Assembly: GCF_963576615.1 (NCBI RefSeq) | Contig: NC_088716.1 | Location: forward strand, 61,226,228-61,290,227 | Source: Watersipora subatra | Taxonomy: Eukaryota; Bryozoa; Gymnolaemata; Cheilostomatida; Watersiporidae | Reading direction: 5' to 3' | Length of the DNA: 64,000 nucleotides | Shown: positions 34,652-46,600 of the stretch, one piece after another | Position numbering within the stretch: the stretch's first letter is position 1 | How the letters are laid out: every line of letters starts with the position of its first letter | Made by a program: the position numbers and the translations under genes | Notes under the pieces: generated by a model | What the model was told of the DNA's origin: nothing | The model's input: the letters and a program-made list of their open reading frames with translations, nothing else | Database searches by the model: none

Positions 34652-35393
34652 GTGGTTAGTTACATAGCATCGACAACTGTGGACTCTACATCTCATGCAG
34701 AGATTGCAAGTCTGTTTGAAAGTTCCTCTCATTCTCGAGCTAGCCAATTGATCATTTTTCAAACAGATCTATTTGCGACTTGCCTTGGTCTAGTCTGTCA
34801 ACTCACCAACGTTTCCTAACAGGCTAAGGTATATATACAGAAATCACTGTTTTTTTAATATTCTGTGAGACTTTTGCTTGCATAGAATTTCAATATTCAT
34901 TCCATTTTCAACTTTGGCCCTATGGTAATAAAGCAATCATTAAAATACATCATTGATTCTACTTTCAAAATCATTCAATCACTTGACATTTCACCCAAAT
35001 ATCCCTCAACCCAAATAAATTTTGTTTTGCATTGATACAATTTATGAGAAAATCTTATTAGAGATAATATTTTAGTTGGCATGATGAAAAGTAGGCACAG
35101 AGAGCTTTGGTTTTATAGTCAGGCATTACCAGCAAATCACAGACCTGCTTATGATTGACCTCATATAGTACAAAGAACAGCTATAGAAGGCAACCGTATC
35201 CTGTGATACAATAGCTATAAAAGATCACATAGAATACATGTAATAGTTTTGTGACAAACTAAATTTTTTCAAACCAGATGAGTGATACACGCTGAAAAGA
35301 CCAGCAAAAGGAAAGAAAGTATATTAAATTACAGTACATATTATACATTATATCATTACATCAAATTAGAAGTACATTAAATTATAAACTAGG
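34652..35393. other. Interval without recognisable features
   Basis: No gene is supported here. It lies between the Gypsy element and the 3' end of the small minus-strand gene and probably includes the gene's 3' UTR. Confidence 0.4.
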
Positions 35394-36619
35394 TTAAACA
35401 TCAAACTCACCATCCGGTTGGTCGCTATTTGCATTTAGAGAAACTTTTTGTGGATCATTTGGTGGATCATTTGATGGACCATTAGGTGAATCATTCTCCT
35501 TATGCCAAGAACTTTTGATTTGTGAGTCAGCATGATTTTGGCTGCATTTGCATATCTGCAATAAGTTGGCTGAGATGTAACAACAAGCTGGAAGACCATA
35601 AATAGTTTAAAGATGCTACTAGTCAGGGATACAAAAATCTCTCAGAAAAGATGAAGTCTGAATGGAAATGAGTAACAATTAGTTGGTACTGAAGCTCGCC
35701 ATATGACTGAGTAGTGCCAGCAATACAAGAGTAAGATAACTCCACTCTCAAAGAACTTGCAGAGCTGGCTGGTGAAAGAATACAGGAATGTAAAGCTTTC
35801 AGCTATCTATTAATCCTCCAACATCGGCTGCCTCACTGACAACTGGTATGGTAATTTTTTATTCACCTATCAATAGATTTGAAATGTTGGACCATTAATA
35901 GTAAATAATTATCTGTGAATGAGAGAACAACACCTTTACTCAATAGAAACTGTAACCATTTGTATATAAAAGCTTAACACATTCTGACATGTTTATCTTG
36001 GACTGAGTTGTTCATAAATTGATAAGAAATACACTCAAATCAGGATTAGTTTTGCATAATTTAGTTTCAGCATCATCTAGTTAAGACATTTTCTTACAGG
36101 TATTAATAATAAGTAGTGGCCGTACTAACCTCACTAAATTTCCGAAACATCTGCAACATGAACTGCCCTATGAGAGCTCCTAGCACACTGCTCATGACAA
36201 ACATCATCCAAAAGTCGCTATCAAATGCTGCATTCGACATGCTGAATTTGTTCTTAGCACGGGCCTTTGGTGTTTTAGAACTAAAATGTAAGAATTGACA
36301 ATAACATGAGCAGATTAGATATCGATAAGCGCCTACTCGTTTTTTAGCTTGTATCCTGGTTAGAGAGAAATTTGCTGTTTTTGTTCTATGTGTTGTATGA
36401 TTAGAGCAGTGGGCCAAAAGCTAGATTTATGTCTGATGCCACAGCCATAGCAGACTAGATTATAATAAGAGTCGTGACTGTCTGTTTCTACATCTGCTTA
36501 TTTGTCCGTCAGTCTGATGCCACCCGTGGAACGTTACAAAAGAAATGCATCCCACAAGAAGTGAATTCTAATATTTGACTTACCAGCCAGGCACAGTACC
36601 TGCGCACTTCCTGGAATAC
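35394..36619 (-). CDS. Small single-pass membrane protein gene, C-terminal exons
   Basis: Two exons are well delimited: 36280-36130 (acceptor CATTTTAG, donor GAG|GTTAGT) and 35555-35394 (acceptor TTATTGCAG, stop TAA 35396-35394). The join is in phase 0. The first encodes a basic start (SKTPKARAKNKF), then FWMMFVMSSVLGALIGQFML, a likely membrane helix, then FRKFSE. The second is polar and proline/asparagine-rich (PNGPSNDPPNDPQ) and would be a disordered tail. A 36-bp exon at 36619-36584 (donor CTG|GTAAGT) fits by phase and is tentative. If the ATG before SNAAFDSDF is the start, the protein has about 92 residues. I do not recognise the family. Confidence 0.5.
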
Positions 36620-37094
36620 CTGAATTGGACATAAATGACAGCATATAATTGTGCAGATGTTTATTACGCATGATGATCTTTCACTCACTCACATGGGACT
36701 GTCAGTGTACTATTTACAATAAGTTGGTGAAACCAGGGGATCAAGTAGCAAAGCGGAGTTTGAGTGATGGGAAAGGGGATGGATACAGGCTTTCTTTAAG
36801 GCTATCACATGTAAGTTAGTTTTGTTCATACAACATGATGCAGTTAACAAAATTGGAATTTTGATGATTGTTACCTGGAGGGTGCAGCTACTGGCATTTG
36901 ATTATGAATTGTGTTTGTCAATATCCTATAACAGATGTGCAGGTTATGTGTATGAGAGATTGTCAGTGCAGAAGAAGTTAAGCATTCAAGTTTATTTAGT
37001 ATTTGTGAGAAGGCAAGAAATACGAAGATTCGAAAAAGGGGAGGAATAATATATATTTGTGTTGAGACCTAAAGTGATTAGGTATAGCTAGTGC
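36620..37094. other. Interval without recognisable features
   Basis: The 75-codon plus-strand frame at 36822-37049 has no recognisable domain or splice context. Confidence 0.4.
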
Positions 37095-37440
37095 TTCTAC
37101 TCACACTGTCTCCATACTCCTACATACACTGACTCCATACTCCTACTCACACTGACTCCATACTCATACTCACATTGACTCCATACTCCTACTCACACTA
37201 ACTCCATACTCCTACTCACACTGACTCCATACTCCTACCCACACTGACTCTATACTCCTACTTACATTGACTCCATATTCCTACTCGCACTGACTTCATA
37301 CTCCTACTCACACTGACTCTATACTGCTACTCACACTGACTCTATACTCCTACTCACATTGACTCCATACTCCTACTCACACTGACTCCATACTCCTAAT
37401 AACAATGACTCCATATTCCTACTCGCACTGACTCCACACC
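37095..37440. repeat. 23-bp minisatellite, about 15 copies
   Basis: The unit is ACTCCATACTCCTACTCACACTG with single-base variants (CATTGA, CGCACT). The array is continuous between unique flanks. Confidence 0.9.
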
Positions 37441-39146
37441 CCCACTTGCATCTGCTTCATCATCTCCCATTTGCTTACTAGAATCCCTCTACATTTAATA
37501 TTCTACTATCAAAACGCTTCTCGCTTGGCACAAATGTCTCCTTAGCTAAATTTTGCTGCCAGAATTAACACTGGCCTCATAATACTTACTTTTGTTTCTC
37601 CCTCTACGCTGCCTTACTTAAACTTCACCTTCTTTTAAAACCAAATAAGCCTGGTAAAAGGTAGCGCAGAGTAGCTTCTCTTCCGCTAGCAACTACCAAA
37701 AAAGAACTAATCGATATTTCCTTTATTCTTGCTCACTTTTTCTATTGAAACTGCACTCACTGGAAAAACCCAGACAAAACATTTCATTCGTCATACACAG
37801 AGGTTTCAAAGTGGGCTATGGGAGTTGTTATCACGCTTCACTGACTACAGTGAACCGTTGAGGATGGAGCTACGCTTTGGGCCATGCAAGCTCAGCGCTT
37901 TGCTGACTTTTTGCAATTTTGATAGAAAGCTCATCCAACAGCTAGCTCAGTAAAAGTATTGCTGACAATTGCTGACTATGTATTTTAGAGAGATGTTTTG
38001 ATCTTAATATGTCAAGCCTATAAAAAACTGCTCAGCACATACTGTTCAACGTGGAAAAGCTGCAAAAAATATATAAAATACAATAATTGCTTAAGGAACT
38101 CAGTACAATGAACGGAATATCATTTCAATATAATTTAAAATAAATACTATTTACCTATAATTATGAACAAGCTTGCTTGTTTGTTTTATTTTACATTAAA
38201 TCATAACATAACAAGATGATAGAAAAATTAAAGTGCAATGAGGGCCCATATGCGCAGGAGCAGGGCTATTCCGAGAACCGAAAACCAAGCTATTCCGAGC
38301 ATGGCTATACGCGCAGAACCCGAGTTAATAGATGAGATTGTTAATGAAGAAAACATGATTGTCAAAGCATAAAAACAAATCTATTCCAGAAAGTCCAGCA
38401 ATTACTGCTTCAACTTGTCTAAAAATCGCTATAAATCTTTTATCAACATCCTTCTTCATGCTTCATAAGTTGGTACTCAGGCTATGATATGACTAAAATT
38501 TTCCGACATGCAGCCTTCTCATCACACCTCCCTAGTATACACAGCTTCTGAAGTCTCAAGGCAAGGAAAGTCTCTTTGTTATCAGTTTTAGAGAATTATT
38601 CAAATTCTTACATAGCAGGTTCAATTGAAAGCTTCGAGCAGAGTTGAAAGCAGAGTTTGTTACAATTACTATCTCAATGTGGTTGTTTGTTTCAACTGAT
38701 TTCAACTTAAGTCAAACGAATGAGTTGCATACAACATCTAACAATTATTTTGAAAGCATCACTGTTGGCCGCGTTAACAATTGTTTTACCTAATGTCTGT
38801 TCTCTCAACAGAGCAAAGTATTTAAAATGCTATCTTACTTTATTTGCAATAATTTCATCTCAACTGAAAATGTTTTTCAAATTATACCATACAACAAGAA
38901 AAAAAGAAAACAAGGGCCAGTGAAATCAAATAAATATTTTGACATAAAGCATTTAAAATACTTTTTGCTAAGAGAATGGATATTAGGTAGGAGGTTGTTA
39001 AAGCAGCTGGCAATGATATTTTAGAATAATTGGTGGTGGTTGTATGCAATTTGTTCATATCTCACAGATTGAAATGGATTGAAAACCTGTCACTGTCATG
39101 TAGAAAAACGAAGACCCAAACATGAAAAATCTTGAAAACTTTAATT
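37441..39146. other. Interval without supported genes
   Basis: Short open frames at 37729-37953 and 38720-39024 have no domain or coding-like composition. A partial inner repeat GCTATTCCGAG occurs twice near 38265-38295. Confidence 0.35.
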
Positions 39147-39225
39147 GAAGTAAAATAACATTTGGCATAGGTAAAATAACATTTAGCGTAGGTAAAATAA
39201 CATTTGGCGTAGGTAAAGTAAGAAG
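39147..39225. repeat. 21-bp tandem repeat, 3-4 copies
   Basis: The unit GTAAAATAACATTTGGCATAG repeats with one or two changes. The two overlapping minus-strand frames here (39055-39337) are products of it. Confidence 0.85.
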
Positions 39226-39354
39226 ATGCAAAGATTTGAAAAGATCCTTCATTAGAATAAGATACTCTGGAATAGGATGTAGATTTGCAATTAGTCAAAA
39301 TGCTCTTTTTTTGCAACAAAAAAATTATATGTGACATATCTTGGAGCTAGATTA

Positions 39355-39440
39355 TAATAAATGTATATACCACTAGAAATTCCACTGTCATACAGCCCAC
39401 GACCAAAGTAATAATGGAAAAAAGAAAGGGTACTGTTGGT
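39355..39440 (+). repeat. Dispersed repeat shared with 56165-56250
   Basis: Both places read CACTAGAAATTCCACTGTCA-like sequence, then TACAGCCCACGACCAAAGT, then AATGGAAAAA and AAAGGG. Both lie upstream of TGCAATATTARAAGTAAAATGG blocks, so a larger family unit of several hundred bases is probable. Confidence 0.65.
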
Positions 39441-39513
39441 TGTTGAAAAAGTAGTTCTCAGCAGGAATTGACAGAGTATAATGTAAATGAGACTTAGACC
39501 TGTAGACTGTAAA

Positions 39514-40360
39514 GCTGTAGACCTAAACTACTGTACGTAATTTAAATAACAACAACAATAATGAAATATGTTTATTATATCTCTGAAATGCAATATTAAA
39601 AGTAAAATATGTTGTAATATACAGTTTGAAAGTTGGTTGTGTTGAATGTAGAACGGTTTTGACAGCGATATGTAACAGAAATAAATATTAATAAAATAAA
39701 TATTTAACTATCTCAAACTTATGTTTCACAATAATAAAATAATATTAATTCAAGCTGTATATAGACCTAACCTACTGTACGTAATTTAATTAACAACAGC
39801 AATAATGAAGTATGTTTATTAAATCTCTTATTATATTGAAATGCAATATTAAAAGTAAAATGGCAAGCTGCCGTGTAATATACAATTTGAAAGTTGGTTG
39901 TTGGTTAAAATATATATTAATTCAAGCTGTAGACCTAAACTACTGTACGTAATTTAACTAACAACAGCAATAACGAAATATATTTATTATATCTCTGAAA
40001 TGCAATATTAAAAGTAAAATATATTGTAATATACAGTTTGAAAGTTGGTTGTGTTGAATGCAGAACAGTTTTGACAATGATATATAACAGAAATAAATAT
40101 TAATAAAATAAATATTTAACTATCTCTAACTTATGTTTTACAATAATAAAATAAATATTAATTCAAGCTGTAGACCTAACCTACTGTACGTAATTTAACT
40201 AACAACAACAATGCCAACAATAAAGAAATATGTTTATTATATCTCTGAAATACAATATTAAAAGTTAAACGGCACGCTGATGTGTAATATACAGTTTGAA
40301 AGTTGGTTGTGTTGTGAATGTAGAATGGTTTTGACAGCGATATGTAACAGAAAGCAAGCG
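39514..40360. repeat. About 240-bp tandem repeat, four copies (one shortened)
   Basis: GCTGTAGACCTAAACTACTG recurs at about 39514, 39755, 39929 and 40168, giving spacings of 241, 174 and 239. Each copy contains TATGTTTATTATATCTC, GCAATATTAAAAGTAAAAT and ACAGTTTGAAAGTTGGTTG. The second copy lacks about 65 bp. A related block occurs near 56240-56445. Confidence 0.85.
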
Positions 40361-40534
40361 TTGGCCTTTACGCAACTGGAAGTTTTATGCAAACTGGAGT
40401 GAAATAAAGAAATATTCTTGTCATAAAAAGGCGTTGTAGTAACGCCCTACCTTGTAGATAAGATGTAAAGAAATCTGGCTGATGTTCTAGATAATTTGAA
40501 AAACCTTTGATAATTGGACAAAAACGTAGGCTGA

Positions 40535-41040
40535 TGAACTGTGTACCTCATTTTCGTACCTGTAAATCGGTCTACGCCTCAAACAGTACACAAACCATCT
40601 TGGCAATTAAACAATGCTATATACTGGTGAAATGAGCACGTTTTTCTCTTGCTGACTTGCGCACTGCTAAATAGTTCTACTATCTGTCGCACGGCTTTAT
40701 TGGCGTTTCGTAGGTCGGTCGAAACTATTAATAAACCAAGCTGTTCAAGCGTTTTGTGGCGATTTTTGACAGAATTAATCTGTCTATTTACTGTATGTAT
40801 AATCTGATCAGATGGGTTAGTTTTAGGAATTTGCGGTAACCGTTCAAAGGCTTGGTAACATATTTAAATAGGTTTATATGCGTTTTGTATCATTATTATA
40901 CTTAAACGACTTTACTAAAAAATAGTTAAACTTGTTGATAGGATTTCGTAACAAGGGTTTGGTGACTGCCGTTACCGGATAATTTTTTGGGAATTGTGTG
41001 CACATGTGCATTTATCATAAATCTCCCAATCAATCGCTTC
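40535..41040 (-). repeat. Dispersed repeat of about 490 bp, copy 2
   Basis: This is the reverse complement of 10930-11420 with moderate divergence. The 68-codon frame at 40926-41132 is inside it and not shared by the other copy. Confidence 0.75.
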
Positions 41041-41896
41041 GCTCTTGTTTGGTTGTGGGATAAATAATATGGCAAAAGATCAACTGATAATAAAATACAA
41101 TAGCAGATTTTGAGTTTATGTATGGCCTGCAAAATTATAGCAGAGCTGATGACTTCATGACCTTATTACAAATAGTATCAACATGATTACTCCAAATTAT
41201 GTCAAACCATTTCTTTGATTTCAGTGGCTAACTGTTGCCCCTTTTTTATGGTTCTTGTATGACAAAATTCAGAGAACATTTCTGTTTGAAATTAAATTAT
41301 TACCAATAAAGTGGTTTATACACATATAAGAAGAAAATGTGACTGTGTATCATCCTGTGATTTTGCTGACATGATTTGATCACATGATGGCATGAGTAAA
41401 CCTTGATAGGAGATAAATCCTGCGCCTAGTAAGCCTTACGTGTTTTCACAATCTTAGTCTGGTAGCTCCGCAGGGAGAATGAAAAGTAATCGCTATATCT
41501 GACACTTACAGATTTATCAACACGGGTAAAGCTTGAATATACACTGTGACAATGTGCAGACGGCGGACGAGCTCTAGGACAGGTTTCGTCGCGTGATAGA
41601 GCCACTTGCTTGATAAAGAAACAATTTTGCCTTCTTCACATCTTGAATTTAACACAAATACCTTGTTGCTATAGATAAAATGAAATTTGAGAGTTTAATG
41701 TTTTTACCATTTTGCAAACGCTCACAAAAGGAAAATAATAGTTTTGTACACACCAAATTTGGTGTCTGCTGATTTATTAGTTATCATTTGAGTAGGTCAG
41801 TTTCTAGGATTTCGAGAATGCAATTTTTTTTAAACATATATAGAGGCGTGATCTCCGCTCACTTAACACAATAGGAGGGTGTTCCTTACGACTGGC
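41041..41896. other. Interval without recognisable features
   Basis: No gene or repeat could be supported here. Confidence 0.4.
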
Positions 41897-42345
41897 AGGT
41901 AAACTATGGTTCACAGTCTATAACAAGTGCAGGTAAACTATGGTTTACAGTATACAACAAGTGCAAGTAAACAAGGGGTCACAGTCTATAACAAGTGCAG
42001 GTAAACTAGGGATCACAGTCATAAGAAGTGCAGATATACTAGGGTTCACATTCTATAACAAGAACAGGTAATCTAGGGTTCACAGTCTATAACAAGTGCA
42101 GGTAAACAAGGTTTCACAGTCTACAAAGAGTGCAGGTAAACTAGGGTTTACAGTCTACAACAAGTGCAGGTAAACAAGGGCTCACAGTCTATAACAAGTG
42201 CAGGTAAACTAGGGTTCACATTCTATAACAAGTGCAGGTAAACTAGGGTTCACAGTCTATAACAAGTGCAGATAAACTATGGTTCACAGTCTATAACAAG
42301 TGCAGGTAAACTATGGTTCACAGTCATAACAAGTGCGGGTTTGTT
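41897..42345. repeat. 34-bp minisatellite, about 13 copies
   Basis: The unit AGGTAAACTAGGGTTCACAG plus TCTATAACAAGTGC repeats from about 41897 with few changes. No gene overlaps it. Confidence 0.9.
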
Positions 42346-43621
42346 TGTGACTGGAATGGGCAGACATCAACTATTTAGAACTTGTTGAACCTATAAAGGA
42401 GCATGAAAAATAGAGAATTTTTTTATTATAAACATCTTTTTAATCTCAAACTGCAACGCTTTAAAATATATTGAAAGTTAAAGGATTGAGAATATTTCTT
42501 GTATCTTTACAAACTCATCTTTTCATCAAATTTTACTGTTTAGGTTAGTGTTTACTTTATTTTCAGCCGTTCAGCTTAGATACACAGATGCATCATAACA
42601 TTGTCTATATGCAAATCTCTAGTGTAACACACAATAACTAATTCACATGTAAATTCTGTACTCCTCTCACACAATTGTGTAGTAGGGTTGTGGATGTCGC
42701 GGTACATGTCACACTGCTAATAGTTCTGTGAAACATTGGTGAGTAACTTGGCAGCCTTTGAGGTAACTGCTTAAACTCTTTAAAGATCACAGAGGTCAAG
42801 GTTATTGCATTTGCGTACCAAGCCTAAGCATAGGATTGATACATTTTGAATATGCCATCAATATAATTAACAAACGAGTTCACAAATACAAACAGAAAAC
42901 ATTCTTAGAATTTTAACAAAAATATAGATTTACAAGTATTTTTGACACAAAGCCTTTGAGTGCATAATAAGAACAACCCAAGAGGATTTAAACTCTGGTT
43001 TATGATGGATAACTGAGAGGAACAGAAGAGTCTCATTTTGTAAAGTCATGAAGAGTGTCTACTTGATTAGCATTTTAATAGAGTGTAAGCTTTGTTGGGC
43101 TTCCAATATCATTACAGATAGCAAGAGCACACGACTACACAAAACTCATAACTAATTTTCAACAGAAATGATAAAGTATCTTTAAATGGAGCTGCAGAAA
43201 GTTTATGCTTATACAGAAAGTAATCCTAAAAGCGATGATATTAAATATAAACAGCTTGTATGCATCACAAAGATTATAAGATAATTTAAAAATGTTATAT
43301 TTTTATGTATTTGCTGTGCTTAATATAAAAAGTAGTTAGTAAAAGTTAGTAAAAATGCTTATAGGCATGATCGACAATAGCACAATTGTAAACAATATAG
43401 AATGGCACGTGATTTAACAAAACATTTATATATTGTTGTTATTTCGATTTATTAGTATACATGTAGATTAAATTATTCTACCACCTTTGTTTATAACTGC
43501 CAAAAAATAAACATTCATCAATGCTAAATTAAGTAAAAATAATTTACAATACAGAAAAAAAAATTTATGGCAACTTGTAAAAACTGAGGAGTAGAGGTGC
43601 AACAAGTGTTCAAGAACATAC
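42346..43621. other. 3' flank of the P450 gene
   Basis: No coding sequence was recognised. A minus-strand AATAAA (43453-43448) lies about 170 bp beyond the P450 stop codon and is a plausible polyadenylation signal. Confidence 0.45.
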
Positions 43622-46600
43622 TCAGTGCCGCGCAGTAAATATGAGTTTGTAAGGAGGGGGTGCCCGAACAACCGTATCATTTGGACCTGCCTTGTCTGTC
43701 ATAGTTACACCCTCTGGGAGGCAAACATCAAACCTTTGCAGAAGCGTAACGAAGAATATGAAGAACTCCATTTTAGCGAGACTTTCTCCAGGGCAAACTC
43801 TTCTTCCTAGCAACAGAGACTTGGCTGTTGTTATTAAGTTCAGTTAATAAATGAGCAATGAGAAGGTTTTCCAAGCATCATCATTTACCTAATCCAAAGG
43901 GAATCGTCCTCTGCTTCTTCAGAGCTATGTCTCCTGTCAGGTATCTCTCTGGTTTAAACTTTGTTGGTTCCTCAAAGACTGCCTCATCATTTAGGACAGA
44001 TGTCATGTTGAGCATGAGTTCTGCACCAGCTGGGATTGTCTAAATTGTGGGACGATAATATTTAGTCTCTCAATACCAAAGTGCGTTGCTGAAGATGAGA
44101 GCTATGCACAGGTATAAAACTTGGTGATCAATTTAAAGCAACTACAGTAGACATTTTTACCTTTAGTGACAAAGAGTCGGCATAAAACCTCTGTCTGTAT
44201 ACATGAGTTGGAAAAACAAATTTCACGTAAAAAACTGAACCTACTGCTATTAAGGTCATTAATGCGGTTTAGCTGCTGCAGGGAATGTGTGCCTGAGGGC
44301 AGACAACTACTATCAGCGCTGTGTATTTATGCAGGCAGCATTATTAAACATACTATGCTGCAGGTAATAATTGAAAATTTCTAGAAGACATTTGATTGGT
44401 AATTCAATATAAATTGTTAAGAGTTTCTACAGGCAAGTATTACACACAATATTGTGTATCTGCTTATTTATGTAGATATAACACATGTGGAAAATCAAGG
44501 TTTAATTTGAATGCCAACCATAAAAATTTAATGTTTAGCCAACAAAACACATCCTTCAGTAACTTGAGTAAAAAACATTGTTATTCAAAGGTTGAAAGGC
44601 TAATGATAAAAAATACGCTGTAATTGTTCTCATAGCCCACTGGCTTTACTTTATATTTAATGGATACTTTAGAACAAGTATGGGTGGATATTTAGGACAA
44701 GTATGACTGGATACTCTCCGTCCCTAATAGACCACAAATATGTATCAAGTCTAGATATTTTTTATTCCAAGTACATGACTACGTTTCAATTAGTATTTGA
44801 ATGTTGAGCTACTCATGAAAGTGACAGACCTGATAACCATACTTGCAGAACTCAAGAAACTTGAAAAACTTGAAAAAATTGAAAAACTTAAAGAGCTCCG
44901 ACTCAAGGAATTGGCACTCAAGCTATTTAATTTGAATTTAGTTTCTCTGGCTATGAAAGTTCTCACCATTCCATCGATGACCATCTCTTTGTCAGCCACA
45001 TGGGGCAGAGCAACATGAGCAATGTTTCCCTTTCTAAGACACTCCAAGAGTACTGCATCAGTGTATGGCAGGCTCACTCTATCTTTACCGGTAACGTGTC
45101 TAGACTGGCCTGCAGCAAATATGGGTATTGAACAAAATAATCTATTGAAATATTACAGCCCGCATGACGTTCTCTCTCGGCCTTGAAAGATTGTAACTAA
45201 TAGCTAACCATACGACAACCACTGGTTGCTGATGTAGTCTTATAGCCCACATACATTTGTAGGTTGTGTTTAATACGATTTTCAAACCACAAATCTAGCG
45301 TAATGGAACAAATAAAAATACCTCTACATGATTATTGATGAGATTTGAATGCGCTATGATAGGTAAGACTGTATGTAATGCTATGGTACATAATACTGTA
45401 TGTAATACTATGGTACGTAAGACTGTACGTAATGCTATGATAGGTAAAACTGTACGTAATGCTATGGTACGTAAGACTGTATGTAATGCTATGGTACATA
45501 AGACTGTATGTAATACTATGGTACGTAAGACTGTACGTAATGCTATGATAGGTAAAACTGTATGTAATGCTATGGTACGTAAGACTGTATTTAATGCTAT
45601 GGTACGTACGACTGTATGTAATGCTATGGTACGTAAGACTGTATTTAATGCTAGGGTACGTAAGACTGTATATAATGCTATGGTAGGTAAGACTGTACAT
45701 AATGCTATGGTATGTAAGACTGTTTGTAATGCTATGGTATGTAAGACTGTTTGTAATGCTATGGTATGTAAGACTTTATGTAATGCTATGGTATGTAGGA
45801 CTGTATGTAATGCTATGGTAGGTAAGACTGTACATAATGCTATGTTAGGTACGACTGTAGGAACTCTATAAACCACAAAACGAATAACTCTTAATCTTAG
45901 ACAGTCTAACACCTTAAAAAAATTAAATATTTGTGTATTTGCTACAGGATTGTCTAATGCATTTACAGTGTAGACCACAGCTACAACAACACGCGCTACT
46001 CGTTGACACACTTTTGTCAAATTACTATTAACGCTGTTGCTTACCAATTACATCATCGATCTCTTCCATAACTCTCTTTTTCACGTCTGGGTGGAGACAC
46101 ATGTAAAGTAGAGCCCATCTCATTGCGGTAGCTGTTGTCTCTGTTCCAGCTATGAACAGGTGTATAGCAACCTGCACAGCATTGTCGTCTGCAATGTAGG
46201 AGATATGTTTAGCATGGCTGACCCTTAAGTACCTGACTAAACTGGTGGAGACTTAGTCTTACAGATTCAGTATACGAGCAAAAAGCAATTGTTAGTAATT
46301 GTTATGATATGTGATATGTGAATTGTTTCATTATTATTACTATTATAATCATTATGGAATATAGTTTCCACAGTTGTTGAACTGGTTTCATGGTGATTCC
46401 GGGTTCTATCTAAAAACCAAAGGGTTGTCACATAATTGAACATTACTGGAGCGGGTTTCTGAGACTTTTAAGTATCCCTAGAAGTGCTGATTTCTAAATT
46501 GATTCAAAGGACACGTCATCGAGGTATGAGATAAGTCTGTGGTTTATGATTCCTACAGCTAAAAATATTATATTATTATTGCGTTAGAAGATGTAGCTCC

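Noticed and set aside
37729-37953. A 74-codon plus-strand frame
   Set aside because: It has no domain, conservation or splice evidence.
41897-42345. Possible CRISPR-like array with 34-bp spacing
   Set aside because: The units are contiguous and the variable positions are point changes, so it is a minisatellite.
45295-46047. Long open frames on both strands with NAMVRKTVC or TIALHTVL repeats
   Set aside because: They come from a 27-bp minisatellite in a P450 intron, partly running over exon 4 in the wrong frame.
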